Positions 9,756 to 19,377 of a DNA stretch of 64,000 nucleotides are shown here, one piece after another. This stretch comes from JAIBJN01 sp963802795 (GTDB taxonomy: Bacteria > Actinomycetota > Thermoleophilia > Gaiellales > Gaiellaceae), in assembly GCA_963802795.1 (NCBI GenBank), contig CAWDJV010000005.1, positions 186,001-250,000 of the forward strand, in the 5' to 3' direction. Positions within the stretch are counted from its first letter, which is position 1, and each line of letters starts with the position of its first letter. The notes under the pieces are model-generated. The model was not told the origin of the DNA, made no database searches, and worked only from the letters and a program-made list of their open reading frames with translations. Position numbers and translations under genes: made by a program.

Positions 9756-10552
9756 CGCCCGCGCACCCGTGCCTGGACTCGCCTCACGGCGCGGATCGCC
9801 GGACGCAGGAGCGCCTTGATCCGCCAGGGTGGAAGGTGGACCGACCGCGCGGGGAGCCCTTCCTGCCGGAGGAGCGCGCGGCTACGGCCGACGTCGTAGC
9901 GAACGGCGCGGAAGAATGCCGTGCCGCGCTCGAGATCGAGCACCATGAACCGCGCGCGAACGAGCGGCTCGCGGGACTGTCCGACGGCACCCGGGTTGAG
10001 CAGCCAGCGGCCGTTCCCGTCGAGGGCGACGGAGTCGCGCGCCCCGATCCGCGACACGGTCGTCCGTCCGCCGTGCGCGAACGCCCGATGCGTGTGGCCG
10101 ACCACGAGAATCCTCGCCGCGGGATACGACTCCGCGAGCCTTCCGAGCTGCACGGTCGCCTGGTCGGCCCGCAGCACGTACTCCTGCGGATCGTCGAGCG
10201 ACCCGTGGGCGAGCAGGATCCCGCCCGGAAGGTCGAGGTGCAGCGGGAGCCGGTCGAGGTAGTCGCGCGCGTGGTCGTCGAGCGCTTCGCGCGTCCAGCG
10301 CAGGCTCTCGCGCGCGATCCGCTCGCACTGATCCTCGGAGAGCTTGCCGAGCGCGATGAGGTCGTGGTTCCCGGCGACGCACGCGGCGCCGAGCTTCCGC
10401 ACGACCTCGACGCACTCGTTCGGCTGCGACCCGTACCCGACGAGGTCGCCCGCGCAAGCGTAGGCGTCGACGCCGACGCGGTCGAGCTCGGCCAGGACGG
10501 CCTCGAGCGCGGGCAGGTTCGCGTGCACGTCCGAGATCACGCCGTAACGCAC
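9746..10552 (-). CDS. Calcineurin-like metallophosphoesterase
   Basis: 268 residues. All five metallophosphoesterase blocks are intact: SDVHAN (Asp8, His10), GDLVGYG (Asp36), GNHD (Asn62, His63), LLAHGS and GHTH. The family is the YfcE/MJ0936-like group of two-metal phosphodiesterases. The last ~40 residues are strongly basic. It lies 8 bases downstream of the ATP-grasp gene and overlaps the flippase gene, so it is part of the glycan operon; it may act on a sugar-phosphate or nucleotide intermediate, though nothing in the sequence fixes the substrate. Confidence 0.85.
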   Translation of the reverse strand: MRYGVISDVHANLPALEAVLAELDRVGVDAYACAGDLVGYGSQPNECVEVVRKLGAACVAGNHDLIALGKLSEDQCERIARESLRWTREALDDHARDYLDRLPLHLDLPGGILLAHGSLDDPQEYVLRADQATVQLGRLAESYPAARILVVGHTHRAFAHGGRTTVSRIGARDSVALDGNGRWLLNPGAVGQSREPLVRARFMVLDLERGTAFFRAVRYDVGRSRALLRQEGLPARSVHLPPWRIKALLRPAIRAVRRVQARVRGRWA

Positions 10553-10559
10553 GCCGCCC

Positions 10560-11772
10560 TCACCCCCGATGCGCGCGCGGGCCGACGCCGATACGCCCGC
10601 CCACTCGAACGAGCGCGCCCATCACCGCGGGGAGCGGATCGTCGAGGGCAACGATGGACTTCGCCTCGGACGCGATCGCCCAGGGGATCCACCGGCGGAC
10701 AGAGACCCCCTGGCGACGCGCGGCGCGCGCATCGTGGGCGTGGTAGATCCACCGGACGCCGGGGCGCGCTTGCTCCGTGCGTGGGCGCGCCCGCCCGGCG
10801 AGGTCGGCGTAGACCAGCGCGGGGAGGTTGACTCCGGCCCGCGCGCCGGCGTGATGCCAGAGGTTGAAGCGTGCGTTCACCTCGAGCAGCCGCAGGCGCC
10901 CGCCGGGGTCGCGCTTGAAGTCGAGCTTGGCGACCCCTTGCAAGCCGAGACGCCGAGTGACCTCGCGGCCGAGCTCGGCGACGTCGCGCTCCGCGGTGAT
11001 CTCGAGCGCCGTCGTCTCGCCGAACTCCGGGGGCTCGGTCCGGATCTTCCGGCCCGTGAACTCGCCGGCGGTCCGGCCGGCCCCGTCGACGTAGACGTGG
11101 TAGCTCTCGATCCGGGTCTCGGGCCCGGGGACCATCTCCTGCACGAGCACCTTGAGACGCTCGCGGGCGAGGTGCGACCAGAGCGCGCGGAGCTCGTCGG
11201 GCGTCGTCGCCGCGAGCGCCTTGGCCCCGTTCGCGACGGCCGCCCAGCTCCCGCGCTCCGCCGCCGGCTTGATCACGAGCGGGAAGCGCAGATCGAGGTC
11301 GCCGGGGGAGACGGAGGACGCGTCGACCGTGATCGCTGCCGGCACCGGGAGCTCCAGACGGCGAGCGAGCTCGCTGAACCGCTCCTTGTCGACGAGATCC
11401 TCGACGAGCCGTGGCTCGGGGATGACGAAGCGGAAGCCGTCCCGAAGCTGATCGCGTCGTCGCGAGACGAACAGGAGGTCTGCGTCCTGTCCGTAGTAGA
11501 GGACCGGCGGCTCGGCCTGGGTGCCGGCGAATCGCAGCAGGCGCTCGAGGAGGACGTCGGGCTCGCGGCGCGGGATCGGCGAGCGGAATCACCTCGCGCG
11601 TGAACCGCGAGTATGCGGCGACGTCTCCCGCCTCGACGACGACGGCGCACGGGATCCCGGCCAGGCCGAGCGGCCGGACGAGATCCATGCTCCCGATCAC
11701 GCACGCAAGCGGCCGCGCCGACGCCGCCGCCGGCGACCGAGAATTCCGCCAAACCCGGTGGATGGATCGCAT
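10560..11772 (-). CDS. ATP-grasp family ligase (one frameshift)
   Basis: The N-terminal preATP-grasp segment (LACVIGSMDLVRPLGLAG, YSRFTREVIPL) is read in one frame, then the protein continues in the next frame from about 11580 (EPDVLLERLLRFAG, VLYYGQDADLLFVSRRRD, FPLVIKPA, VLVQEMVPG, KLDFKRDPGGRLRLLEVNARF). The Lys of VIKPA and the Glu/Asn of LEVNARF are the nucleotide and metal ligands expected. Joined, the product is ~400 residues and resembles carboxylate-amine ligases of the ATP-grasp_3 type. It may attach an amino acid to a glycan building block. ATG 11772 is chosen; an in-frame ATG at 11808 is an alternative. Confidence 0.75.
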
Positions 11773-11823
11773 CGCTCTCTCATTGTCGCCATTTAGGCGC
11801 TCCGCCATGTCCCCCGTATGGGG

Positions 11824-13006
11824 TCAAGCGGCCGAGCGACGGAGCGCGAGGAGCTCCTCCTCTACGCGGCCCGCGACCTCGTCCCAGCTGGACGCGGTGA
11901 CCACCCTCCGCCGTGCGGCCTCACCCATGCGCGCCGCGAGCTCCGGATCGGCCAGGATCTCCTCGAGCGCGGCCGCGAGGCGCGCCGGGTCGCCGGCCGG
12001 GACGACCCGGCCCGTGACGCCGTCCTGGACGGCGCTTCCGAGGTCGCCGACGTCGCTCGTCACGACGGCCCGCGCCATCGTCGCGGCGACGGCTATGACG
12101 CCGCTCTGGTAGCCGGCGACGTACGGCGTCACGACAACTCGTGCGCGCCCGAACGTCGGAGCGACGTCCTCGATCGGGACGTAGCCGTCGACCACCTCGA
12201 CACGGCCACCGTGACCTCGCGCCCAGGCGACCAGGATCTCGGGGTCCCAGTCTTCCGGTATCGGCGTCCCGGCCACGGTCAGCCGCGCCTCCGGCCGGCG
12301 CCGTGCGAGCTCGTCGAAGGCATCCATGAGGACAGGAAGGCCCTTGACCTTTCGCCAGTCTCCGAAAAAGAGGACGCGCTCCTCCGCGCTCGGGGACGGC
12401 GGCTCGTCGGCGAAGATCCCTTCGTCGCCGTGGGGAACGACCGCGAGGCGCGTCGGCCCCCACGTGGCCACGAACTCCTCCCGACTGCGCTCGCCGTGCA
12501 CGAGCACGAGGTCGAATCCTCGGTAGATGCGCCCCAAGAGCGCACGGTTGAGCGGCGAGGGATCGAAGAGGTCGTCGCCGCCCCGGCGGTTGAACGCGCG
12601 CACGTTGTGGGCGATGCGGACGAGGAGCGGCCGCCCGGGGACGGCGGTCATGAGCAGGGTGGCGAGCGACGCAGGCGGAATCCCGATGTCCGCGCCGTGG
12701 ATGACGGCGTCGTAGCGGCCGGGCCGCGTCTCCCACAGCATGCGCGTCCACGCGCGAACGAGCCGGGCCCCGACGCCGGCCCGCCGCCTGACGTACGCCG
12801 CGCGAGTCCGTGCCGGGGCGAGCGACGGGACGAGCAGGGGGAGAACCTCGCGCATTCGCGCCTGCGTCGGCACGCCCATGCAGCTCGTTGCCCCGCGTGG
12901 CGATCACGTCGACGGCGTGTCCGCGAGCGGCGAGCGCGTCCGCGAGCTGCACGCTGTAGTGGAGAAGGCCCCCGTGGCTCGACGGCTCGAGAACCGCAAT
13001 ACGCAT
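11824..13006 (-). CDS. GT4-family glycosyltransferase (one frameshift)
   Basis: The start MRIAVLEPSSHGGLLHYSVQ is the classical GT-B N-terminus. It continues to about 12880 (IATRGNELHG), where the frame changes and the rest follows: HNVRAFNRRGGDD, HGERSREEFVATWG, VLFFGDWRKVKG, VTPYVAGYQSGVIAVAATMARAVV, VPAGDPARLAAALEE. The reconstructed protein has ~393 residues. It likely adds one sugar to the lipid-linked repeat unit. The break is probably a sequence error since both halves are conserved. It is followed by the ATP-grasp gene in the same direction. Confidence 0.8.
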
Positions 13007-13060
13007 CGGCGTCGAAGCATATGCGGGTCGGGATTCGGAAGCCGATCGCCGGGCGGCCGG

Positions 13061-14268
13061 CTAGCGCGCGAGCAACCGTGCGAGGCGGCGGCGGTGCGCA
13101 GGCGGCAATCTGCGAGCAGCCTGGAGCGCGGCGACCCCCGCCCGTCCGGCGACGCCGCTGCCGAGCGCGACCGTCTCCAGGCCGGGATCGCTCGTCGCGA
13201 ACCGGAACTTGTAGGGCTCGTCGCCCCGGAGGAAGAGGTAGCGCCCCATCCCGGCCTCGACGCAGTCCCGGATCGTGTGCGCGAGCAGCACGCGCGCCGA
13301 CCGAGTGCCGATCCCAGGCCGGGTCACGACCCGACTGGTAGTACCAATCGGCTCCGCCGAAGCGGAAGCCGTGCCATGCCGCGACCGGCTGTCCGTCGAC
13401 CTCGAGGAGCCAGAGTCGCAGCCAGCCGCGCTCGTGGGCGTGGGCCGCGAACGCCCGATGGAAGGGCTTCGCCCGGCCGTACTCGGCGGCGCCCGCCTCG
13501 CCCCACCGGGTTCCGTGGAGGGCGAAGAGGACGTCGAGCGCGTTCGGGAGCGCGTCGGCGTCCTCGACCAGCCGGTACCGGAGGTCGTGCTCACGCGCGA
13601 GTCGGCGCTCCTTGGTACCGGACCTGCTGGCGAAGGTTCGAGCTCCGTTGGGCGAGGAACTCGTCCCAGTCCCGTGTGGTCACCTCGAGGACGGGGCTCG
13701 CCTCGCGACCGATGGTCCGTCCCTGGAGGCGGCCCGCCCACCGTTCCTCGGCGGGCAGGTGCTCGGCGAGCAGAACCGCGTTCCTCCACGGCTTCGAGCG
13801 GAGGGCGGCGCGGAGCGCGGCCGCCGCACGCTCCGCGTCCGGAGGCAAGCAGATGGGCCCGAGCCGGTCTCCCTGCCCGTGCCCGAGGAGCCGGACGAGC
13901 TTCACCCCGCCGCCCGCCCGTGCGACGTACGCCGGGAGGAGAGCGACGAGCGAGCCGGCTCGATCGCGGCAGGCCGTGACGAGCAGACGGCAACCCGAGC
14001 CGAAGTGCTGCCACCAGGTCGAGTTCCACTCCCACGTCGCGAAGAGGTTCCCGGACCTCTCGCCGAGCGCCGACCACTCGGGACGGAGCCCCTCGAGATC
14101 GTCCACGGACTCCACGAGCAGTTCGGACGCCGCCGTCTCGGAGCGACGGCCGCCGGGCGGGAGGTCAGGCGACGGATCGATAGCGCGATTGTGCACTGGG
14201 GGCGGCGTTCTCGGTTTCAGCGCCCGTCGGCGCGACGGTAGAGTGTCGGAGTAGACGGCAAGTCGCAT
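13061..14268 (-). CDS. CelD/BcsL-like acetyltransferase (GNAT) (two frameshifts)
   Basis: Three collinear pieces in three frames form one GNAT-superfamily protein. Piece 1 covers LFATWEWNSTWWQHFG, VRLLGHGQGDRLGP and NLRQQVRYQ. Piece 2 (about 13300-13610) covers KERRLAREHDLRYRLVED and PVAAWHGFRFGGADWYYQSG. Piece 3 covers RVLLAHTIRDCVEAGMGRYLFLRGDEPYKFRFA. The order and motifs are those of CelD-like acetyltransferases, common in cellulose and EPS loci, which acylate sugars or peptidoglycan precursors. A GTG at 14196 is an alternative start. It is divergent from the polymerase gene, the two sharing the 14269-14409 promoter space. Confidence 0.72.
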
Positions 14269-14409
14269 GTGCGCCCGGTTGCGCCGCGAACCGCACCCGC
14301 CCGCTCCGCCGGGTGCGTGCTCGGACCGGCGAGCGTGCCCTGGACGACCCGGAATCCGGACTACACTCTGTCTAGACGGCGGTTGCAGGGCCTACGCCGG
14401 ACCCCGACG

Positions 14410-15876
14410 ATGACGACAGCAGCGCGCCGAGCCGACATGCCTGTCTTCTCGGTCGCGCTCGCGGCCGCTGCGATCCTGCTCGGGGTCGCGGTCGGCCTCG
14501 CCCTCGCCGTCGACGTCCGCCTGGGCGCCGCGCTCGCGTTCGGCGCGCTCACGGTTCCGCTCGCGCTCGTCGACCTCCCTGCCGTGATCGCGCTGGCGGT
14601 GGCGCTCACCGTCTTCTCCCGCGACCCGGCCTTCGGACTCGCCGCGACGGCGGCCGGAATCCTCGTTCTCGCCGGCTGGCTCGCCTACGCACGTGACCAC
14701 GGCGCGGCCGTACGCTCCGCTCTGCGTCTCCATCGGCGCCTCGTGGCTCTCGTTGGCCTCCTGCTCGTCTGGTTGACGCTGTCGCTCGCGTGGTCGCAGG
14801 ATTCGTCGGCCGCGCAGTCCGACCTCGTCTACTGGTATGTCAACGCGGCGGCGATCGTCGTGTTGCTGACCGCGGTGCGGACGCCGCGCGACGTTCGCCT
14901 GGTCATCTCGGCACTCGTCCTCGCCGTCGTCACCGCGGTCTGCCTCGCTCTCGCCGGCATCGACCTGACCGCCCCGTCGGCGCTGGACGCCGGGGCGACG
15001 AGCGAGGGTCGCCTGCAGGGGGTCATCGGCGACCCAAACTTCACCGCCGCGTTCATCGTGGCCGCGGTCGTCCTCTCCGCGGCGCTCGGAGCGATCGCGG
15101 CGCCGCGGACGCGAGGGCTGCTGGTGCCGGCGGTCGTCGTCCTCGTCGTCGGCCTCGCCGCGACCATGTCGCGCGGGGGGATCCTCGCCGCGCTCGCCGC
15201 GTTCGCCACCGCCGTCGCCCTCGTCCGCGGCCGCCGCGCCGCCGTCCTCGGCGCGGGCGCGGTCGTGCTGCTCGTGGCCGCGCTGTGGTTCTCGGCGAAC
15301 CCGGCCGCGGTAGAACGCATCCGGGCCGCCGACGAGGACCGCGGCTCCGGTCGCGAGGACATCTGGCTCGTGGCCCGCCGTCTCAGCGCGGAACACCCGA
15401 TCGGCGGCGTCGGCCTCGCGAATTTCCGGCCTCGCTCGCGCGAGTACGTCCGCCGCCCCGGCACCCTCGAGTACGTCGAGCTGATCGTCGACCGCCCGCA
15501 CGAGGTGCACAACACGTACCTCCAGATGCTGGCCGAAACCGGCGCCGTCGGGCTCGCCCTGTTCCTCGCGATCGTGGCGACGGCGGTTGCCTCGACGATT
15601 CGCGCCGCGCGCGCGTTCGAGCAGGCCGGCGAGCGCGCCCTGGCTCGCGTCTCGGGCGGCGTCGCGGCGGCCACGGTCGGGCTCCTGACCGCGGCGTTCT
15701 TCATCTCGCTCCAGGTCACGACGACGTTCTGGGTGGTGCTCATGCTCGGGCCCGTGCTCCTCGGGGTCTCGCGCCGCACGGAGACCGAGGCGCGCCGGCG
15801 GACGGTCGCGCAGCATCGACCGGGAGCCTCCTTCGTCCCCGTCCCCCGCCCGGTTCCGTCACATGGCCGGCGCTAG
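14410..15876 (+). CDS. O-antigen ligase/polymerase-like membrane protein (Wzy/WaaL family)
   Basis: 488 residues with about 12 membrane segments and one large extracellular loop (residues ~300-380) carrying the conserved GVGLANFRPRSREYV and RPHEVHNTYLQMLAETGAVGL. This is the family signature of O-antigen ligases and Wzy polymerases, with the functional His of the HNxYL motif. It would polymerise repeat units delivered by the flippase at 8235-9755. ATG 14410 (MTTAARRADMP) is preferred over the longer frame upstream. The next gene starts six bases after its stop. Confidence 0.85.
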   Translation: MTTAARRADMPVFSVALAAAAILLGVAVGLALAVDVRLGAALAFGALTVPLALVDLPAVIALAVALTVFSRDPAFGLAATAAGILVLAGWLAYARDHGAAVRSALRLHRRLVALVGLLLVWLTLSLAWSQDSSAAQSDLVYWYVNAAAIVVLLTAVRTPRDVRLVISALVLAVVTAVCLALAGIDLTAPSALDAGATSEGRLQGVIGDPNFTAAFIVAAVVLSAALGAIAAPRTRGLLVPAVVVLVVGLAATMSRGGILAALAAFATAVALVRGRRAAVLGAGAVVLLVAALWFSANPAAVERIRAADEDRGSGREDIWLVARRLSAEHPIGGVGLANFRPRSREYVRRPGTLEYVELIVDRPHEVHNTYLQMLAETGAVGLALFLAIVATAVASTIRAARAFEQAGERALARVSGGVAAATVGLLTAAFFISLQVTTTFWVVLMLGPVLLGVSRRTETEARRRTVAQHRPGASFVPVPRPVPSHGRR

Positions 15877-15882
15877 ACTCGC

Positions 15883-17390
15883 ATGATGCGCGACATCTCT
15901 GCGCCGGCCCCGTCGGTCGCGGCGCCCCCTGCCGAGCCGTCCGGCGACGGCGGCCCGGGTCGAGGGATCTTCTCCTCGCTGCGCGCCCATCCGATTCTCA
16001 TCGCTTTCGTCACGCTCCTCACGGTCGCGACGACGCTCGCGGCCTCGGCGGCGCGCGAGTCGACATACGAGGCGGAGGCGCAGATCCTGGTCACGCCGAT
16101 CCCGGAGACGGAACGGTCGCTGCCGCAGCTTCCGCTGTTGCGCGCGTCGTCCGATCGCACGCGCGTCGCCCAGACGGCGGCGAACCTCCTCGACTCGCCC
16201 GCCGCAGCCGAGCTCGCGGCCGAGCAGCTCGGGACGGGTTGGACGGCCGACCGCGTGGCCGCCGCGACCGACATCCTGCCCGAGGGGGAGAGCGACATCC
16301 TGGCGGTGACCGCCGAGGCCGACGACCCGGATCTCGCCGCGCGGGTCGCGAACGCGTTCGCGGAATCCACGCTCGTCGCCCGCCACGAGGCGGTCGCTCC
16401 GATCCTCGAGAGCCGCATCGCGCAGCTCGAGGACGAGCTGCAGGCGGAGCCCGACCCGTCGGCCCCCGCTGCGGTCGATCTCGCGGAGCGGCTCGCGACC
16501 TTGCGCGCGCTCCGATCGGACGAAGGCGATCCGACGCTCTCGCTCACCCAGCTCGCCGAGGCGCCGACATCCGCGGTCGGCCCGTCCCGCTCGCTCCTCG
16601 TGATCGTGAGCGTCCTCGCCGGGTTCGTCCTGGGCCTGGGCATCGCGATCGTCGTGGACATGTTGAGCCCACGTGCGGGTCGCGGACGCCGCCGACGCGG
16701 TCGCCGCGACCGGCGTCCCCGTGCTGGCTCGTGTCCCGGCGCTGCTCGTTCTGGCAGCGAGCGCGTCGATCGCCGCGGTTGCGGCTTCGCCCGGCCACCG
16801 CGGCGGCGCTGCGGCGGCTGCAGCATCAGCTCGAGCTCCAGCCTGGGACGCCGCGCCGGCTCCTGTTCGTCGGCGGCTCCACGGGCGACGGCGTAACGAC
16901 GTCGGTCGGCGAGCTCGGGCTGACGCTCGCCCGTGCCGGCCACGACGTGCTCTTGATGGATCTGAACACACGAAAGCCGCAGCTCGCACGGCGCCTCGGC
17001 GCGCCTGACGTCACGCCCCTCGCGACCGTCCTCGCCGCTGGTGGCGACTGGGAGAGCGGGACTGCCTCGGTCCCCGACGAGCAGGGGCTCAGGTTGCTCG
17101 CCGTAGGCGCGCAGGGCCCGCTCGGGATTCCGGACGACGTCGCCGCCGATCTTCCCGAGGTGCTGGCCGCGGCGCGCGAGCGGTTCGACTACGTCCTCAT
17201 CGACGCGCCGCCGCTGACCGAATCCGGCGAGGCGCTCCGCGTAACCTCGGCCGTCGACGCGGTCGTGCTCGTTGTCAGGCCGGGCAAGACGCGCCTCGTC
17301 GATCTCGAGTCCGGGCTGGCGATCCTCCAGCGGGCGCTGTGGACTCCGGCGGGGCTGCTCCTTGTCGGCGGGCGCGTCCCGGGGGACTAG
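15883..17390 (+). CDS. Wzz chain-length determinant fused to BY-kinase-like ATPase (two frameshifts, altered Walker A)
   Basis: Residues ~35-55 and ~240-265 are the two membrane segments of a Wzz domain, with a periplasmic-type part between them. The frame changes near 16670 (SPR to VRVADAADAV) and again near 16740, leading into a ParA/BY-kinase domain: FVGGSTGDGVTTSVGELG as Walker A, VLLMDLNTRKP as Walker A' and FDYVLIDAPP as Walker B. The usual Walker A Lys (GxGKT) is Val here (codon 16893-16895), which should cripple ATP binding. No Tyr-rich tail is seen. It probably sets polymer length with the Wzy-like protein upstream. Confidence 0.8.
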
Positions 17391-17660
17391 CCGCATGGCC
17401 AGTTGCGCCGGGCGGACGACGACTGCATCCTGCGGATAGCGGTAAACCTGCGGCACGAAGGGAGACTCGGGCAACCCGGGACTGCGGCCGATCGATTTCG
17501 GCCCCGGTTGCTCGAAACCGAATATGGTTGCAACCAAGCGTCGGCGTCGGCGCTGGCCAACATACCCAACGGGCCGGGCCGGGCTGCCCTCGGACCGCCG
17601 GGGGGCGAGCTTCGAGAACCGGTGCTCCTCGCACTCTCCTCCGCGCTGCCATGACGGACT

Positions 17661-17740
17661 AGTAAAGCGGGGCGGTGAACCCCGAAAGGGGGAGGCAGTC
17701 AACTCCGTCGGGGGGACTCCGGCCCGCGGCTGCCGACGCA
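17661..17740 (+). ncRNA. Possible structured RNA leader upstream of the sugar transferase gene
   Basis: The 408-base stretch 17391-17798 has no convincing gene. Its 3' half can fold: GCGGG (17667-17671) pairs with CCCGC (17723-17727), enclosing a perfect CCCC-GAAA-GGGG hairpin (17680-17691, a GNRA tetraloop) and a second arm in which AGTC (17697-17700) pairs with GACT (17715-17718). This layout resembles a small riboswitch aptamer but I cannot match it to a named class. It ends ~60 bases before the GTG start at 17799. The first half (17391-17660) shows only GC-rich sequence without a clear feature. Confidence 0.3.
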
Positions 17741-17798
17741 GACTTCGGGGCATGGAGGAAATCCCGGGGCCTCAGCGCGCGTGGGATCGTGAGCAGGC

Positions 17799-19209
17799 GT
17801 GAGCGTTCTCGAGGACGCATACCCGTCGCCCGAGGTCGCCGCCGCAGCGCCGACTCGTGCCACGACAGCCGCGCTCTCGCGACGTTCGCTCCAGGCGGCG
17901 GCACTCGTTCGCGTCGGAGCAGTGCTCCTACCCGTCGCGCTCGTGCTCAATCCGTTCGAGCTGACGCAGGGACTGCTCGTCGCCTGGGCGTTCGTCGCCG
18001 GCATCTGGCTCCTCGCCTTTACCGCGGCCCCCCGGGTGGTCCCCGTATCTCGGCACGCGATCGGCGGCCTGGCCGTTGGCGCCGTCGGAACGCTCGTCGG
18101 GCTCGCGACCGTCTCGGCGGCCGGGTTCTGGGCTCCGTGGCTCCACGTCGCCCCGGCGCACCTTGCGATCGTCGCCATCGCGGTCTTCGCGACGACGACG
18201 GTATGCGATCGCATCGTCCGGAAATTCCTCCAACCTCGACGCCGCCTGCTCGTCGTCGGGTCGTCCCCGGAAGCGACCCAGCTCGTCGACGAGCTCGCGC
18301 AAAGCGAAGATGTCGGATTCGAATGCGTCGGGATCGTGGACCACTCCGCCCGAGGCCCGTCGAACGGACATCGAGCGAGCGCTCACGGACCGAGCCGAGC
18401 ATCGGCTCTCACCGACGCCGTGCTCCGAGACCGGCCCGACCTCGTCGTGCTGGTCGACGAGCCGCGGGCCGACGACGTGGACGACCTCCTCGACGCGGGA
18501 TCGCTCGGATTTCGCGTGGTCGGGCTGCCGACCTTCTACGAGCACGCGTTCGGACGCGTGCCGGTTCACACGCTCGGACCCGAGTGGTTCATGAGCGTGC
18601 TCCACCTGGACCAGCGCTCGTACTCGGCACTGACGAAGCGGATCTTCGACATCGCGGTTGCCGGCCCTAGCCCTGGTCGTGCTGGCGCCGGTCATGCTGC
18701 TGGTCGCCGGCTTCATCTCCGTCTTCGATCGCGGGCCCGTCCTCTTCCGTCAGATGCGCCTCGGGGAGGGCGGTCGGACGTTCGAGATGCTGAAGTTCCG
18801 AACGATGGTCGTCGACGCGGAGCGGCAGGGCCGCGCGCGCTGGGCCGTGGACAACGACCCTCGCGTGACACGCGTGGGCCGCGTGCTCCGGAAGGCACGC
18901 CTCGACGAGCTGCCGCAGCTCTGGAACGTGCTGCGGGGCGAGATGAGCATTGTCGGCCCTCGTCCGGAGCGTCCCGAGTTCATGGAGGAGCTCGCGGAAG
19001 GGGTCCCCTTCTGGACGCGCAGGCACCTCCTCAAGCCGGGCATCACCGGCTGGGCGCAGGTGCGGCACCACTACACATCGGACGTGACAGGCACGGCGGA
19101 GAAACTCGGCTACGACCTCTACTACCTGAAGCACCGCAGCCTCTTCCTCGATCTCGCCATCGTGCTCAAGACGGCGAGGACGGTCGTCTCAGGCTCGGGC
19201 GCACGGTAG
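17799..19209 (+). CDS. Polyprenyl-phosphate sugar-1-phosphate transferase (WbaP/EpsL-like) (one frameshift)
   Basis: The N-terminal half has four membrane segments and a CoA-binding-like Rossmann domain (LLVVGSSPEATQLVDEL). Near 18660 the frame changes inside the fifth membrane helix (KRIFDIAVA / LALVVLAPVMLLVAG), and the C-terminal bacterial sugar transferase core follows with KFRTM, DPRVTRVGRVLRKARLDELPQ, NVLRGEMSIVGPRP and LKPGITGWAQV. Total ~470 residues. It should start the lipid-linked repeat unit by moving a sugar-1-phosphate to undecaprenyl phosphate. GTG 17799 is the start. Both parts are well conserved, so the break is likely a sequence error. Confidence 0.85.
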
Positions 19210-19377
19210 CGAGACGGACGTCCTCTTGGGACTCCGGCAGGCGGCCGCGGCCGCGCGCGACCCTGAGCGTCACGCGAACTCGGCATCGGCTGCAGGGTTC
19301 GACCTCCGCTCGGTCAACAAGACGAATCGCGCGTCTGCCATGGCGGCTGCGCGTGTACTCGCGAGACCTCGGCGTCG

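Noticed and set aside
14392..15816. Open frame on the minus strand opposite the polymerase-like gene
   Set aside because: Highly charged, low-complexity translation with no domain; the plus strand codes for a typical membrane polymerase.
17403..17654. Small open frame (83 residues) upstream of the sugar transferase
   Set aside because: No ribosome binding site, no similarity I can recognise and a composition like its other frames; the region is treated as a leader.
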